A stretch of DNA of 64,000 nt from Helicobacter sp. 13S00477-4 (GTDB taxonomy: Bacteria > Campylobacterota > Campylobacteria > Campylobacterales > Helicobacteraceae): contig NZ_MLAS01000007.1 of assembly GCF_002272785.1 (NCBI RefSeq), positions 1-64,000 on the forward strand, written 5' to 3'. This document shows, piece after piece, positions 35,711 to 44,920 of the stretch. Position numbers and translations under genes: made by a program. A model generated the notes under the pieces. The model was not told the origin of the DNA. It saw only the letters and a program-made list of their open reading frames with translations, and made no database searches. Position 1 is the first letter of the stretch. Each line of letters starts with the position of its first letter.

Positions 35711-37587
35711 TTTTTTCCTTTGTATTTAAAAGTTCGTTTGCCTTGAGTGTTGGAAATATCATCAAAACTATCTAGACTATCTAAATAAGCGATAAGGTAT
35801 TTTCGACTGAAAACAAATTTTTGTTTGAGTATGGCTATATCAATATAGCCATACTCTTCTATCATAGATCGCATTATTTGTTGGAATACAGATAGGTTTT
35901 TTTGTGTGATGAATAGATTGTGTTGTAAACGGATAATTTTTTTGCTTGAACAGAGAGTTTTTAAAGCTTTATCAGCACTTTTTGCATCAATATCAAGAGA
36001 TTGATAAAGATCATAAGGAGCCAGAGGGGTGAAGCCTTGTGAATGTATATTGTCATAAATTATATTCGTGAGGTATTCAGATATATTTTTAATGTTATTT
36101 TTTTTAGATATCCATAGGTTTTGGTGTTTATTGATTTTGTCCTTTTGTTCAAGACTTTGGAGCGCATTTTGAATAAAATCTATTGATGCCCATTTATTTT
36201 TTTGTTGGATACTTGTGGCAGAAAGTAGGGCATTTTTATTTTTTTCGAAGGTAGATAGTATATCAGTTTGTATTTTTTGGAATGCCTTTGGGTGATAAAT
36301 GATGAGGTTTTTTGCATCAATAAAGATTTCATTTAATGAATATGCTATTTTTAAGGAATCTTGGTGAGTGAGTCCAAAACGTTGAGTAGAAGATATGAGT
36401 CCAAAACCATGTTTGTGGACAGATGAACAAAATAAGAAAGCATTTTTAAAATCTTTTTTTAGCAAATAATTCAAATAAATACATTTTTGCTTTTTTTTCA
36501 TCGGATCGGTAATTGGATTTAAGATTTTTCCTCCAGCAATGGTTCTTTTGCCATCTCTTAGGATGAAATTTTCATCAAAAATACTGAATATTTTTTCGCT
36601 CGTCTTGAGAGTGGCTAGGAGTTGAGTTTTGTTTTGATGGTCTGTGAGTTCTTGGAGTAGAGAAATTTTTGCACTGCATTTTTTTGCTCCGATAAAAAAA
36701 TCTACATTTGTATTATGTAAATTTGTCTGTATGAGTGGATAGATAACTACATCAATTGTGTCAAATCCTCTGATATAACCTTTTTTGCTAAGCAAAAAAC
36801 CTCTTTTTAAATTTTGAGACTGTATATTTTTGAGGTTGAGTGCAATCCTTTGACCTGTAATACCTGCTTCAACAGATTCTTGATGGTTGTTGATATGTTT
36901 GATACCCACTTCTAAATCAAGATCACAAATATAAATCTGCTCATTTTTATCTACAGAACCACTCAATATACTTCCTGTAACAATACTCCCTAAACCTTTG
37001 AGCGAAAAAGATCTATCAATGTAATAGCGAAAAAATGGTATGGTTTTTTTAATAGGTTTAGGGATGCTATAAAGGATATTTTTTAATTGGGTATGAGTCT
37101 GTGCATCATAGATACTGAAAGGATTGATTGAATGGAGTTTAGTATTTTTGAGGTTGGAAAATGTGTCTGTAATTTTTATTTTTAGGTTTGGAGGGATTTG
37201 AGGTTTGGGCAAAAGATCAATTTTGCTCAGGATACATATGGCAAGAGGAATACCCAAAATATCTGCAATTTGTAGGTGTTCAATACTTTGAGGTTTGATG
37301 CCTTCACGCACATCAATAATGAGTAAAAAAACATCAATGCTAAAAGCCCCTGCAATCATATTTTTAATAAGTTTTTCGTGACCAGGTACATCAATAAAAG
37401 ATATATTCCTGCTTGGATTGGTTTTTGTTTCTGGTAGAGAGAGGTTTGAAAAACTTATATCAAGTGTAATGCCTCGTTGTTTTTCTTCTGTCCTTTGATC
37501 CCCATCAAAACCATTCAAAGCTTTGACAAGACTTGTTTTTCCGTGATCTATATGCCCTCCAAGCCCAACAATAAGGTCATTTTTCAT
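35707..37587 (-). CDS. selB: Selenocysteine-specific elongation factor SelB
   Basis: GTPase that delivers Sec-tRNA to UGA codons marked by a SECIS element. The G1 motif GGHIDHGKTSLVKAL is at about 10-24, followed by the switch region QRGITLDISFSNL and G3 in DVPGHEKL. ILSKIDLLP is the G4-like motif. Domains II and III are followed by winged-helix repeats (YDLYQSLDIDAKSADKALKTL, and the last with IAILKQKFVFSRKYLIAYLDSL) that bind mRNA. About 626 residues. ATG 37587 overlaps the selA stop by 11 bases. Genes selA and selC lie next to it. Confidence 0.94.
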   Translation of the reverse strand: MKNDLIVGLGGHIDHGKTSLVKALNGFDGDQRTEEKQRGITLDISFSNLSLPETKTNPSRNISFIDVPGHEKLIKNMIAGAFSIDVFLLIIDVREGIKPQSIEHLQIADILGIPLAICILSKIDLLPKPQIPPNLKIKITDTFSNLKNTKLHSINPFSIYDAQTHTQLKNILYSIPKPIKKTIPFFRYYIDRSFSLKGLGSIVTGSILSGSVDKNEQIYICDLDLEVGIKHINNHQESVEAGITGQRIALNLKNIQSQNLKRGFLLSKKGYIRGFDTIDVVIYPLIQTNLHNTNVDFFIGAKKCSAKISLLQELTDHQNKTQLLATLKTSEKIFSIFDENFILRDGKRTIAGGKILNPITDPMKKKQKCIYLNYLLKKDFKNAFLFCSSVHKHGFGLISSTQRFGLTHQDSLKIAYSLNEIFIDAKNLIIYHPKAFQKIQTDILSTFEKNKNALLSATSIQQKNKWASIDFIQNALQSLEQKDKINKHQNLWISKKNNIKNISEYLTNIIYDNIHSQGFTPLAPYDLYQSLDIDAKSADKALKTLCSSKKIIRLQHNLFITQKNLSVFQQIMRSMIEEYGYIDIAILKQKFVFSRKYLIAYLDSLDSFDDISNTQGKRTFKYKGKK

Positions 37588-38923
37588 TATCAATACTTGA
37601 GAAGATATTTTTAATGGTTTTGAAACTTGAAGTTTTAATGCAGCGAATATCTAGGATAATGCAATCATTTTGAATTCTAGCGATGAGTCCTTTTTGTCGG
37701 ATTTTTGTATTAAGGATCGTGGTTTTTAAAGTATTATGCTTGAGTGATAATCCATAAGAAGGGAATTCCTTCTCAGGTAGGCTACCTCCTCCTGCTTTAG
37801 ATTTTACTGTGATGAGCTTGCATTGGAGTGTTTGGATTGTAGAGAGTTTTTCAAAAAGTTTCTTTGCCTTGTCTTGAAGTGTTTGAGGCGATTGCTTTAA
37901 CATAGATATAGTGGGGATAAGCTCAAAATTGTTTTCCATATAAGCCCTCAAAGTTGCCTCAAGGGCAAAAATACTGAATTTGTCTATCCTTAAGGCACGT
38001 AAAAGATGATTTTTTTTGAGTTGATCTATGAGGGGTTTTTTACCAAATATGATACCAGCTTGTGGTCCTCCAAGCAATTTATCCCCGCTAAAGCTGACTA
38101 AACTTGGTTTTAGTTTGCTGATTTCAATCAAAGATGGCTCATTTATCCCTTCAATCCCGGCAATATAACCACTCCCGACATCATAGTAGTCAATCACACC
38201 TTTGTTTTTTGCAAGAGTGATGATTTGTTCTAAAGCTACTTCGTGAGTGAAGCCAATTTGTTTGAAATTGCTTTGGTGTGCTTTTAGGATCAAAGTAGAA
38301 TTTTGAGTGATGGCATTTTCATAGTCTTTGAGGTGAGTTTTATTTGTGCTACCTATTTCTTTAAGTATCCCTCCTGCAGAAAGGATGATTTCAGGTATAC
38401 GGAAGCTCCCTCCAATTTCTATTAACTCTCCTCGTGAGATGATAACCTCTTTGTTTTTGGCAAAAGTATTGATGATGAGCAAGATAGCACTTGCATTGTT
38501 GTTGACAATAATAGTGTCTTCGCAATCAAAAAGGGTGCAAATATATTTTTTGATTGATTTGTATCGATCTGCTCTGATTCCTTTTGAAGTATCATATTCA
38601 AGATTATTGTATTGCGAAAGTAGGGGGAAAATTTCAACAAGTAGCTTGGGAGAAAAGATACTCCTGCCTAGATTAGTTTGTATGACTATGCCTGTTGCAT
38701 TAATAAGTGGTTTTGAATCTATCTGGTGAAGTTGTTCATAAGATTTTTGTATATTTTGGAGTATGTTTTCATAGTCAGGAATAGATTTTGAATCGATGAG
38801 GTTTTGTCGTAAAAGTGCGATTTGATCTTGAATGATTTTTTTTAAAATGATGTGGTTTTTGGCTTCAAATCTTTTTTCTTTTAGGATTTTATCGACTTGT
38901 GGCAGTTGGGATAAAAGCGGCAT
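37577..38923 (-). CDS. selA: L-seryl-tRNA(Sec) selenium transferase SelA
   Basis: PLP enzyme that converts Ser-tRNA(Sec) to Sec-tRNA(Sec) using selenophosphate. The N-terminal tRNA-binding region begins PLLSQLPQVDKIL. Conserved blocks are NATGIVIQTNLGRS and VNNNASAILLIIN. SRGELIEIGGSFRIPEI and EIGSTNKTHLKDYE follow, then the PLP lysine in VSFSGDKLLGGPQAGII. Start ATG 38923 was chosen over the 13-codon longer frame because AAAAGGA lies upstream and the N-terminus then matches the family; 448 residues result. It is the first gene of selA-selB-NifS-like and diverges from selC 80 bases away. Confidence 0.94.
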   Translation of the reverse strand: MPLLSQLPQVDKILKEKRFEAKNHIILKKIIQDQIALLRQNLIDSKSIPDYENILQNIQKSYEQLHQIDSKPLINATGIVIQTNLGRSIFSPKLLVEIFPLLSQYNNLEYDTSKGIRADRYKSIKKYICTLFDCEDTIIVNNNASAILLIINTFAKNKEVIISRGELIEIGGSFRIPEIILSAGGILKEIGSTNKTHLKDYENAITQNSTLILKAHQSNFKQIGFTHEVALEQIITLAKNKGVIDYYDVGSGYIAGIEGINEPSLIEISKLKPSLVSFSGDKLLGGPQAGIIFGKKPLIDQLKKNHLLRALRIDKFSIFALEATLRAYMENNFELIPTISMLKQSPQTLQDKAKKLFEKLSTIQTLQCKLITVKSKAGGGSLPEKEFPSYGLSLKHNTLKTTILNTKIRQKGLIARIQNDCIILDIRCIKTSSFKTIKNIFSSIDNEK

Positions 38924-38940
38924 CAAAATAATCCTTTTAA

Positions 38941-38969
38941 TTGATTTTAAAAACAAATACAATTATAAT
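38941..38969 (+). promoter_or_regulatory. Sigma-70 promoter of selC
   Basis: TTGATT (38941-38946) and TATAAT (38964-38969) spaced 17 bases. The predicted start lies about 25 bases before the tRNA. Confidence 0.65.
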
Positions 38970-39002
38970 AAAAGGCTTTTAAGGTTTTGTTTAATTTGTT
39001 GA

Positions 39003-39101
39003 TGGGGGGCAAGCATATCTGGTGTGTGTCTTGGGCTTCAAACCCATAGAGTGCTTAGGTGTCTAAGTGCTGGGGAGTTCGATTCTTCCGCCCTCTCGCC
39101 A
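39003..39101 (+). tRNA. selC: Selenocysteine tRNA (anticodon TCA)
   Basis: About 99 bases with the unusual features of tRNA-Sec: anticodon TCA in loop CTTCAAA closed by TGGG/CCCA, a six-pair D stem (GCATAT with GTGTGT), an eight-pair variable arm (GTGCTTAG with CTAAGTGC), T-arm GGGAGTTCGATTCTTCC and encoded GCCA end. The acceptor pairs GGGGGGC with GCCCTCT, with an uncertain eighth pair, so the 5' end may be off by one base. selA lies divergently alongside. Confidence 0.92.
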
Positions 39102-39127
39102 AGGAATCTTAAAATATTTGGATTTTA

Positions 39128-40606
39128 CTAAAAGAGTGCTTCATCCATTTCTTTGGGTTTGTTTATCCCCATAAGTTTTAAAATTGTTGGAGCGATGTTA
39201 TTGAGTCCACCATTATTGATTTTTTTTACTCCTTTTGCCATCACAAAACAATACACATCCCCGACAGTATGATTAGTGAGGATATTATCATTATCATCTT
39301 TCATTTCTTCGCAATTCCCATGATCGCTAGTGATAAGGATAGAATAATCAAGTTTTTGTGCACATTTGAGTATTTTGCCTATTTCTTCATCAAGAGTTTC
39401 TATAGCTTTGATAGCAGCTTCCATATTTCCTGTATGCCCTACCATATCACCATTGGCAAAATTTACTACGATTAAATCTGTGCCTAATTGCATAAAACTT
39501 TGCACTGTTTGAGAAACTTCTTTGGCACTCATTTGTGGGCAGAGATCATAAGTGTTGACTTTTGGACTAGGGATGAGGACTCTACTTTCATTATTAAAAG
39601 GTTCTTCAATCCCACCATTTAAAAAAAATGTAACATGTGCATATTTTTCTGTTTCAGCGGTATGGGCTTGTGTGAGGTTTGCTTTTGAAATTACTTCAGC
39701 AAGTGTGTTATGTATTTTTTCTTTTGGGAAAAGGATAGGGTAGGGAAAGGTCTGATCATAGGTCGTCATTGTTGCAATGTTGAGTTTTGGTTTTTTGTTT
39801 TGATGAAAACCTTTAAAATCTGTATTTCCAATAGCTTCTATAATCTCTCTGGCTCTATCGCTCCTAAAATTTGTGAAGATAAAGCCTTCATTTTCATTCA
39901 TTCCATCATATCCTACAAAGCTAACAGGTAAGATAAATTCATCAGTGATATTTTGTGAATACATCAAATCAATATATCCTTGAGGATCAAGGTTGGTCTG
40001 ATTTTTTGCTTCAATCATGCTTTGGTAGGCAAGTTCAATACGTTCCCAACGTTTGTCTCGATCCATTGTGTAAAATCTACCTGCTAGGGTTGCAATTTTA
40101 ATATTTTTATTTTGGATAGATTCTACTTGTTTGAGGTAGGTTTTGGCACTTTTAGGTAGGACATCGCGACCATCACTTATGAGGTGCAACCACACTTTTT
40201 TGTCATTTTCAGAACAGAGTTTTGCAAGTGCTATGAGGTGATTTAAATGGGAATGAACCCCTCCATCGCTCATAAGTCCACATAGGTGAATGGTATTAGA
40301 AGATTTTAATATGGATTGTAAGGCTAAGTTTTCTTGGAGTTGGTTTTTTTGTATACATAAGGAGATTTTAACAAGGTCTTGATATAGTATCCTTCCTGAT
40401 CCAATACACATATGACCTACTTCGGAATTGCCCATTTGACCTTCCGGGAGCCCAACACTCATTCCATATGTTTGTATTAGTGAATTTGGAAGATTTTCAA
40501 ACATCCAATCATAAGTGGGTTTTTTTGCATGATAAAAGGCATTATATCGCGTCTTTGGGCTATAGCCAATCCCATCGGTGATAATCAATACAGCTTTTTG
40601 CGACAT
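39128..40606 (-). CDS. gpmI: Cofactor-independent phosphoglycerate mutase
   Basis: Interconverts 3- and 2-phosphoglycerate in glycolysis and gluconeogenesis through a phosphoserine intermediate with two Mn ions. Of the 492 residues, [10 protein letters not shown] supplies a metal Asp. [13 protein letters not shown] contains the nucleophilic Ser. GRDVLPKSA and [15 protein letters not shown] bind substrate. The metal ligands recur in [12 protein letters not shown] and [11 protein letters not shown]. It ends 27 bases from selC, transcribed toward it. The order gpmI, next gene, glyS, cznCBA matches H. pylori as I recall it. Confidence 0.96.
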   Translation of the reverse strand: MSQKAVLIITDGIGYSPKTRYNAFYHAKKPTYDWMFENLPNSLIQTYGMSVGLPEGQMGNSEVGHMCIGSGRILYQDLVKISLCIQKNQLQENLALQSILKSSNTIHLCGLMSDGGVHSHLNHLIALAKLCSENDKKVWLHLISDGRDVLPKSAKTYLKQVESIQNKNIKIATLAGRFYTMDRDKRWERIELAYQSMIEAKNQTNLDPQGYIDLMYSQNITDEFILPVSFVGYDGMNENEGFIFTNFRSDRAREIIEAIGNTDFKGFHQNKKPKLNIATMTTYDQTFPYPILFPKEKIHNTLAEVISKANLTQAHTAETEKYAHVTFFLNGGIEEPFNNESRVLIPSPKVNTYDLCPQMSAKEVSQTVQSFMQLGTDLIVVNFANGDMVGHTGNMEAAIKAIETLDEEIGKILKCAQKLDYSILITSDHGNCEEMKDDNDNILTNHTVGDVYCFVMAKGVKKINNGGLNNIAPTILKLMGINKPKEMDEALF

Positions 40607-40651
40607 TATTTTTTTATCCTTGTTGTGTGTCTTGTATTTTAGCTTAAAAAA

Positions 40652-41365
40652 TTAAGGTTCAGGCATTATGAAAAATTTTTCAGTTTTTGGGTTTTCCTCT
40701 TTGGTTTTATTTTTAATGTTTTTTGTTTTTTGGATGTCTTTTAGGGTATTTTTGATTTTCTGATTTTTGTCTTCAAGTTCAATCTTAAGTGCATTATTGT
40801 GGATTTTGCTGTATTTTGGTATGTAATTACGTAGTTTTAGGACTTTGAGGCGAATATCTTGATAATAAGCTTCAGCTAATTGATTGTTTCTTCTGTTCTT
40901 TTCCCAGCTAAATCCTTTATTGTAGGATTTTATAATGTCTTTATAGTTACCATTTCGTCTTTTTTGCCAAAATAAGAGATTATCTAAGGCAACCTTAGAG
41001 GCAAATTCATTATCACGCATTAGGAGTTCTCCTACAAGATTTCGGATAAAACTTGTGTCTTTATAGGTTCCATATTTCTTGATTACACCTGGAATATGTG
41101 CATGGTAAATACCAGCACTCGGATCGGAAAAATTCACCAAATATTCACCCGCACAAGATTCTTTCCATGCTATAGCTGCCATTGTGTAACCCAAACCTTT
41201 TGAGGCTCCATAGTTGTAGGCATAAAGAATAACTTTTTTTTGTTTTTCACTGAAATCTTTAGGGTCAACACACTTGCCTTCAATTTTATAGAGTGGGAGA
41301 GTAGACGCATGCAGGCTAAAAATAGGGATAAAAAGCATAAAAGATACTAAAAATATTTTAATCAA
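40652..41365 (-). CDS. Secreted lysozyme-like (SLT-fold) protein
   Basis: Exported protein of 237 residues with signal peptide MIKIFLVSFMLFIPIFSLHA. The region AAIAWKESCAGEYLVNFSDPSAGIYHAHI (about 63-91) resembles the catalytic segment of SLT-type lytic transglycosylases, with Glu in WKES as candidate acid. YNKGFSW is the later tyrosine-type motif. The C-terminal 60 residues are lysine- and glutamate-rich and probably helical. It may cleave peptidoglycan. The gene lies 45 bases after gpmI's start on the same strand, so gpmI follows it in transcription. Confidence in the fold is moderate. Confidence 0.65.
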   Translation of the reverse strand: MIKIFLVSFMLFIPIFSLHASTLPLYKIEGKCVDPKDFSEKQKKVILYAYNYGASKGLGYTMAAIAWKESCAGEYLVNFSDPSAGIYHAHIPGVIKKYGTYKDTSFIRNLVGELLMRDNEFASKVALDNLLFWQKRRNGNYKDIIKSYNKGFSWEKNRRNNQLAEAYYQDIRLKVLKLRNYIPKYSKIHNNALKIELEDKNQKIKNTLKDIQKTKNIKNKTKEENPKTEKFFIMPEP

Positions 41366-41524
41366 TAATAAGACCTTTTTATTGTTTACAGATACAAGAT
41401 AAAACCTTGTTTAAGTTCGAGAAATATATAATACAAAAAGATAATGAATAGGCCAGAATGGATTTTTATTTTTTGTGATATTTATGTTATTAGGTTTGAT
41501 TGGAAGCTATTTGAAGGAGTGAGT

Positions 41525-43576
41525 TTGGATACACAAGATTTGTTGGTAGAGATTTTGGTTGAAGAATTGCCAGCTTTGCCTTTTTTAAGAGAGTTTTGCA
41601 ATATTGAAAAAAAATGGAAAAGTATTGTAAAAAATCATAATCTTTTCAGTGAGCCTGAGATTTTTTATACACCTAGACGTATTGTTATCATAGATTCGAA
41701 ATTTCCAATTTGTACTCAAAGTGTATTAGAAGAGTTTTTTGGACCACCTGTTGGGATTGCTTACATTGATGGAGATATAAAGAATGGTTTGAATAAAGCA
41801 GGGGAGAGTTTTTGCAAAAAATGCAATATAGCAGCAGGAGAGCTTAAAACAATTTCAAAGGATAAGAAAGAGATTTTGTATTTTTCAAGAGAAGTTCAAG
41901 GTGTAGAGGCTAAGGGTATTTTGTCTCAGATAGTGCTTGAATTTTTGAGGTCATTGAATTTTGGGAAGTCTATGCGTTGGGGTTGCGTGAAAGAGAGTTT
42001 TATCCGTCCTATTAGGAATATCTGTATCCTTTTTGGAGGAGAGCACGTTCCCATAGAAGCTTATGGTTTCAAAGGCAAAAGAGCAACAAAAGTGCATACT
42101 GATAAAGGGTTTGATTGGAAAGAATTTTGCAGTATTTCAGAATATTTTGAGGTTTTAAAAAATGGTGATGTTATCCTTTCTCAAAAAGAACGCAAGGAAA
42201 AGATACTCAAAGAAATCTCTGAGATTGAGGAGCAAAAAAATATTCAAGTTGAGATTGATGAAGTGCTTTTGAATGAAATTATAGCGATTACTGAATATCC
42301 TCGTGCTTTGTATGGTGAATTTGAAGAAAAATTTTTGCAGTTACCTCAAGAAGTCATCATCACATCAATGAAGGAGAATCAACGTTATTTTGCTACAAGA
42401 AAAAATGCACAGCTTCATTATGGTTTTGTGGTTGTGAGTAATTCGACTGCTTCAGAAACTCAAAAGATTATTACAGGGAATCAAAAGGTTTTGAGGGCTC
42501 GGCTTTGGGATGCAATGTTTTTTTATGATAATGATTTAAAAACAGGTCTTCGTGTTGAAAATCTTGATATGATAAGCTTTGTTGAAGGACTAGGAAGTTT
42601 GAGGGATAAAATAGAGCGAGAAAAAAACATAGCACTTTTTTTGATACAAAAATATCAAGATTCCTTATCTATTCGGTTAAAAGAAGCTGAAAGCCTTGTA
42701 AAAGAAACCATTGAATTGGCTAAGGCTGATTTATTGAGTGAAATGGTATATGAATTCCCAGAACTTCAAGGTTTAATGGGGTATTATTATGCCAAAGCAG
42801 AAGGAAGGAGAGAAGAAGTTTGTTTAGCTATCAAAGAACAATATTTGCCAGTTGGAGAAGATTCCAGTCTTCCAAGTAGTTTATTTTCAGGTATTGTAGC
42901 AATGGCCAATAAGCTTGATAATATTTTTGCCCTTTTTAGTGTCGGCAAGATACCTACAGGTTCTAAAGATCCTTTTGCATTAAGACGAGCGAGTGTGGGG
43001 ATAATGAGGATTGCTTTGGAGTATCATTTGGCATTTGACTTAGAATCTGATATCAAAAAAATCTTTGAAATTGGAGACTATAAAGCTTTTGATGTAAAAA
43101 TCATTAGTGATTTTTTCAAAGAACGACTTGAAGGGATGATTGGACTCAATCCTGCATTTTATAGGAGTGTCTTGGGTGGGAATGAACGTGAAGTTAATGC
43201 TATTGTTCTTAAAGTGAATTCTTTGAGTAGATTTTTTGAAAATGATGATAAAGAAAGTTTCGTGAGTACTTTTAAACGTGTGGCTAATATCACAAAAGAT
43301 ATGCAAAAGGTTATAAAAATTAATGAAAGTCTTTTTAAAGAGCCAAAAGAAATTGAACTTTATGCTGCATATAAAGAGCTTGATAAAAGGGATTTTAAGG
43401 ATATTGATGAGGAAATAGCAGCTTTGTTTTCGCTTAAAAAGCCTTTAGATGAATTTTTTGCCTCTGTGATGGTGAATGATGAAGATATTTTGATTAGAGA
43501 CAACCGAAAAGGATTGATTTTTAGTATTTATCAAAAATTTTTAAGAATAGGTGACATAAAAGAAATAGGCTTTTAA
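41525..43576 (+). CDS. glyS: Glycyl-tRNA synthetase beta subunit
   Basis: Beta subunit of the alpha2beta2 bacterial glycyl-tRNA synthetase, which binds tRNA. It opens DLLVEILVEELPALPF, a hallmark. EFFGPPVGIAY, GKSMRWG and FIRPIRN follow, then TEYPRALYGEFEEKFLQLPQEVIITSMKENQRYF and GSKDPFALRR. The open frame extends to 41444, but the first 27 residues are unlike the family. TTG 41525 sits behind AAGGAG and gives a normal 683-residue protein, so TTG is taken as start. The alpha subunit (glyQ) is not in the window. Confidence 0.93.
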   Translation: MDTQDLLVEILVEELPALPFLREFCNIEKKWKSIVKNHNLFSEPEIFYTPRRIVIIDSKFPICTQSVLEEFFGPPVGIAYIDGDIKNGLNKAGESFCKKCNIAAGELKTISKDKKEILYFSREVQGVEAKGILSQIVLEFLRSLNFGKSMRWGCVKESFIRPIRNICILFGGEHVPIEAYGFKGKRATKVHTDKGFDWKEFCSISEYFEVLKNGDVILSQKERKEKILKEISEIEEQKNIQVEIDEVLLNEIIAITEYPRALYGEFEEKFLQLPQEVIITSMKENQRYFATRKNAQLHYGFVVVSNSTASETQKIITGNQKVLRARLWDAMFFYDNDLKTGLRVENLDMISFVEGLGSLRDKIEREKNIALFLIQKYQDSLSIRLKEAESLVKETIELAKADLLSEMVYEFPELQGLMGYYYAKAEGRREEVCLAIKEQYLPVGEDSSLPSSLFSGIVAMANKLDNIFALFSVGKIPTGSKDPFALRRASVGIMRIALEYHLAFDLESDIKKIFEIGDYKAFDVKIISDFFKERLEGMIGLNPAFYRSVLGGNEREVNAIVLKVNSLSRFFENDDKESFVSTFKRVANITKDMQKVIKINESLFKEPKEIELYAAYKELDKRDFKDIDEEIAALFSLKKPLDEFFASVMVNDEDILIRDNRKGLIFSIYQKFLRIGDIKEIGF

Positions 43577-43588
43577 GAGGGTTAGAAG

Positions 43589-44848
43589 ATGGGATGTGCT
43601 TGTAGGATAGGATTGATTGGGCAGGTTTGCTTTTTGGTTATTTCTGCGAATGCACAGAGTTATCTTGAACTTTTTGACACTCAGATTGGATTTTTTAGTT
43701 CAGGTGGTTTTGGTAAATATGGGCAAAGTCATCTTAGGGGAGGATATACAAATTTTTTTGGTTCTCTTGGGGTTAAAAGTATGCCTGCTTTTGGGTTTGA
43801 TTTTGCTATTGGTGTGAGCGGTATTGGGCTTTTGCATAAGGTGAAAAATAAAGATATGTATTCAAATATAATGAATGATGAAATAGGCATAGGTTTTAGG
43901 ATAAATAATGATGAAGCAAAAGATTTTAGGTATACCAGTACAGATTTTGTTTTACACACTGTTTATGGTCGTTATAAAAATTCTTGGGGTTACTTGGTTG
44001 CAGGTAGGTTTCCATTGAATTTAGAATGGATAGGGGATTATGTAGAGGGTGTGAATGTAGTGATTGATAGATTTAAGGGTTGGGAAATCAGTGCAGGTTG
44101 GTTTGATAAGCAAGCTTATGCAAATGCCCAAGAAAATGTTTCTTATGGATATATCAAGCAGTGGTATCAAAATTATGAAGGCTATAAAATTAAGAATAAT
44201 TATTTTTTAGATATGATGTATCAGAATGACTCCCTTAATTTCAATGCTTATTATAATTATTTTGATACATTATTGTATGTATTGGGCATGAAGGGGTCTT
44301 GGGAATGGGGCTATGATAATTGGAAAATAAAAACACTTTTGCATTATGCTTTTGTGAATGCGAGTGAGCAGTCCAGTGAATATTGCCAAGATCCTTCTTT
44401 GGCTGTGGTAGCTGGCCTTGAGTGTTATATACCCGGAAGTATGGGGAGTATAACAGGATATTTATGGCAGATACAAGAAAATGTGAAATATAAAAATTGG
44501 GATTTTTCTATCGGCTATATACAAAATGATAAAAGAAATTCTACAAACAATTTACCCATCTATTCTGATGATAGCCCCTTGGAATATAATACTGCTATAT
44601 ATGGAGGTGGAGCGAAGACGGGTTATGTTACTTTTAGGTATGAATATAGAGGCAGATATTCTTTAGGACTTAAATATGGCTTGAGTGGGTATGGGGGAAA
44701 AAATGAAAATAGCCTGCAGGGTCAATTCAATGCTCTGGCAGGAGTTGATTTTGCAAGGGCAAATATTTCTTTTGGTTATATCAATATTGATGATAGTAGT
44801 GGATATAAGAATAACATTGCTAAAATTTGGTTAGGTTTTAAGTTTTAA
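43589..44848 (+). CDS. Hof-type outer membrane protein
   Basis: Outer-membrane beta-barrel of 419 residues. The signal peptide includes IGLIGQVCFLVISANAQS. It shows alternating aromatic/hydrophobic strands throughout and ends in a terminal phenylalanine (IWLGFKF). GRFPLNLEWIGDYVEGVNVVI, then FDKQAYANAQE, is the signature region of the Helicobacter Hof/OprD-like family. It lies 12 bases after glyS and 72 before cznC, so it may belong to the same transcript. A link to metal efflux is not shown by the sequence. Confidence 0.8.
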   Translation: MGCACRIGLIGQVCFLVISANAQSYLELFDTQIGFFSSGGFGKYGQSHLRGGYTNFFGSLGVKSMPAFGFDFAIGVSGIGLLHKVKNKDMYSNIMNDEIGIGFRINNDEAKDFRYTSTDFVLHTVYGRYKNSWGYLVAGRFPLNLEWIGDYVEGVNVVIDRFKGWEISAGWFDKQAYANAQENVSYGYIKQWYQNYEGYKIKNNYFLDMMYQNDSLNFNAYYNYFDTLLYVLGMKGSWEWGYDNWKIKTLLHYAFVNASEQSSEYCQDPSLAVVAGLECYIPGSMGSITGYLWQIQENVKYKNWDFSIGYIQNDKRNSTNNLPIYSDDSPLEYNTAIYGGGAKTGYVTFRYEYRGRYSLGLKYGLSGYGGKNENSLQGQFNALAGVDFARANISFGYINIDDSSGYKNNIAKIWLGFKF

Positions 44849-44920
44849 TCATACAATCTTGACAAAAATATAATGGAGATATTGTTTAATACTCATAGGA
44901 AAAATAGAATTGAGGTTTTG

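Noticed and set aside
41444..41524. Longer N-terminus of glyS
   Set aside because: The 27 extra residues do not look like the family, and AAGGAG directly precedes the TTG at 41525.
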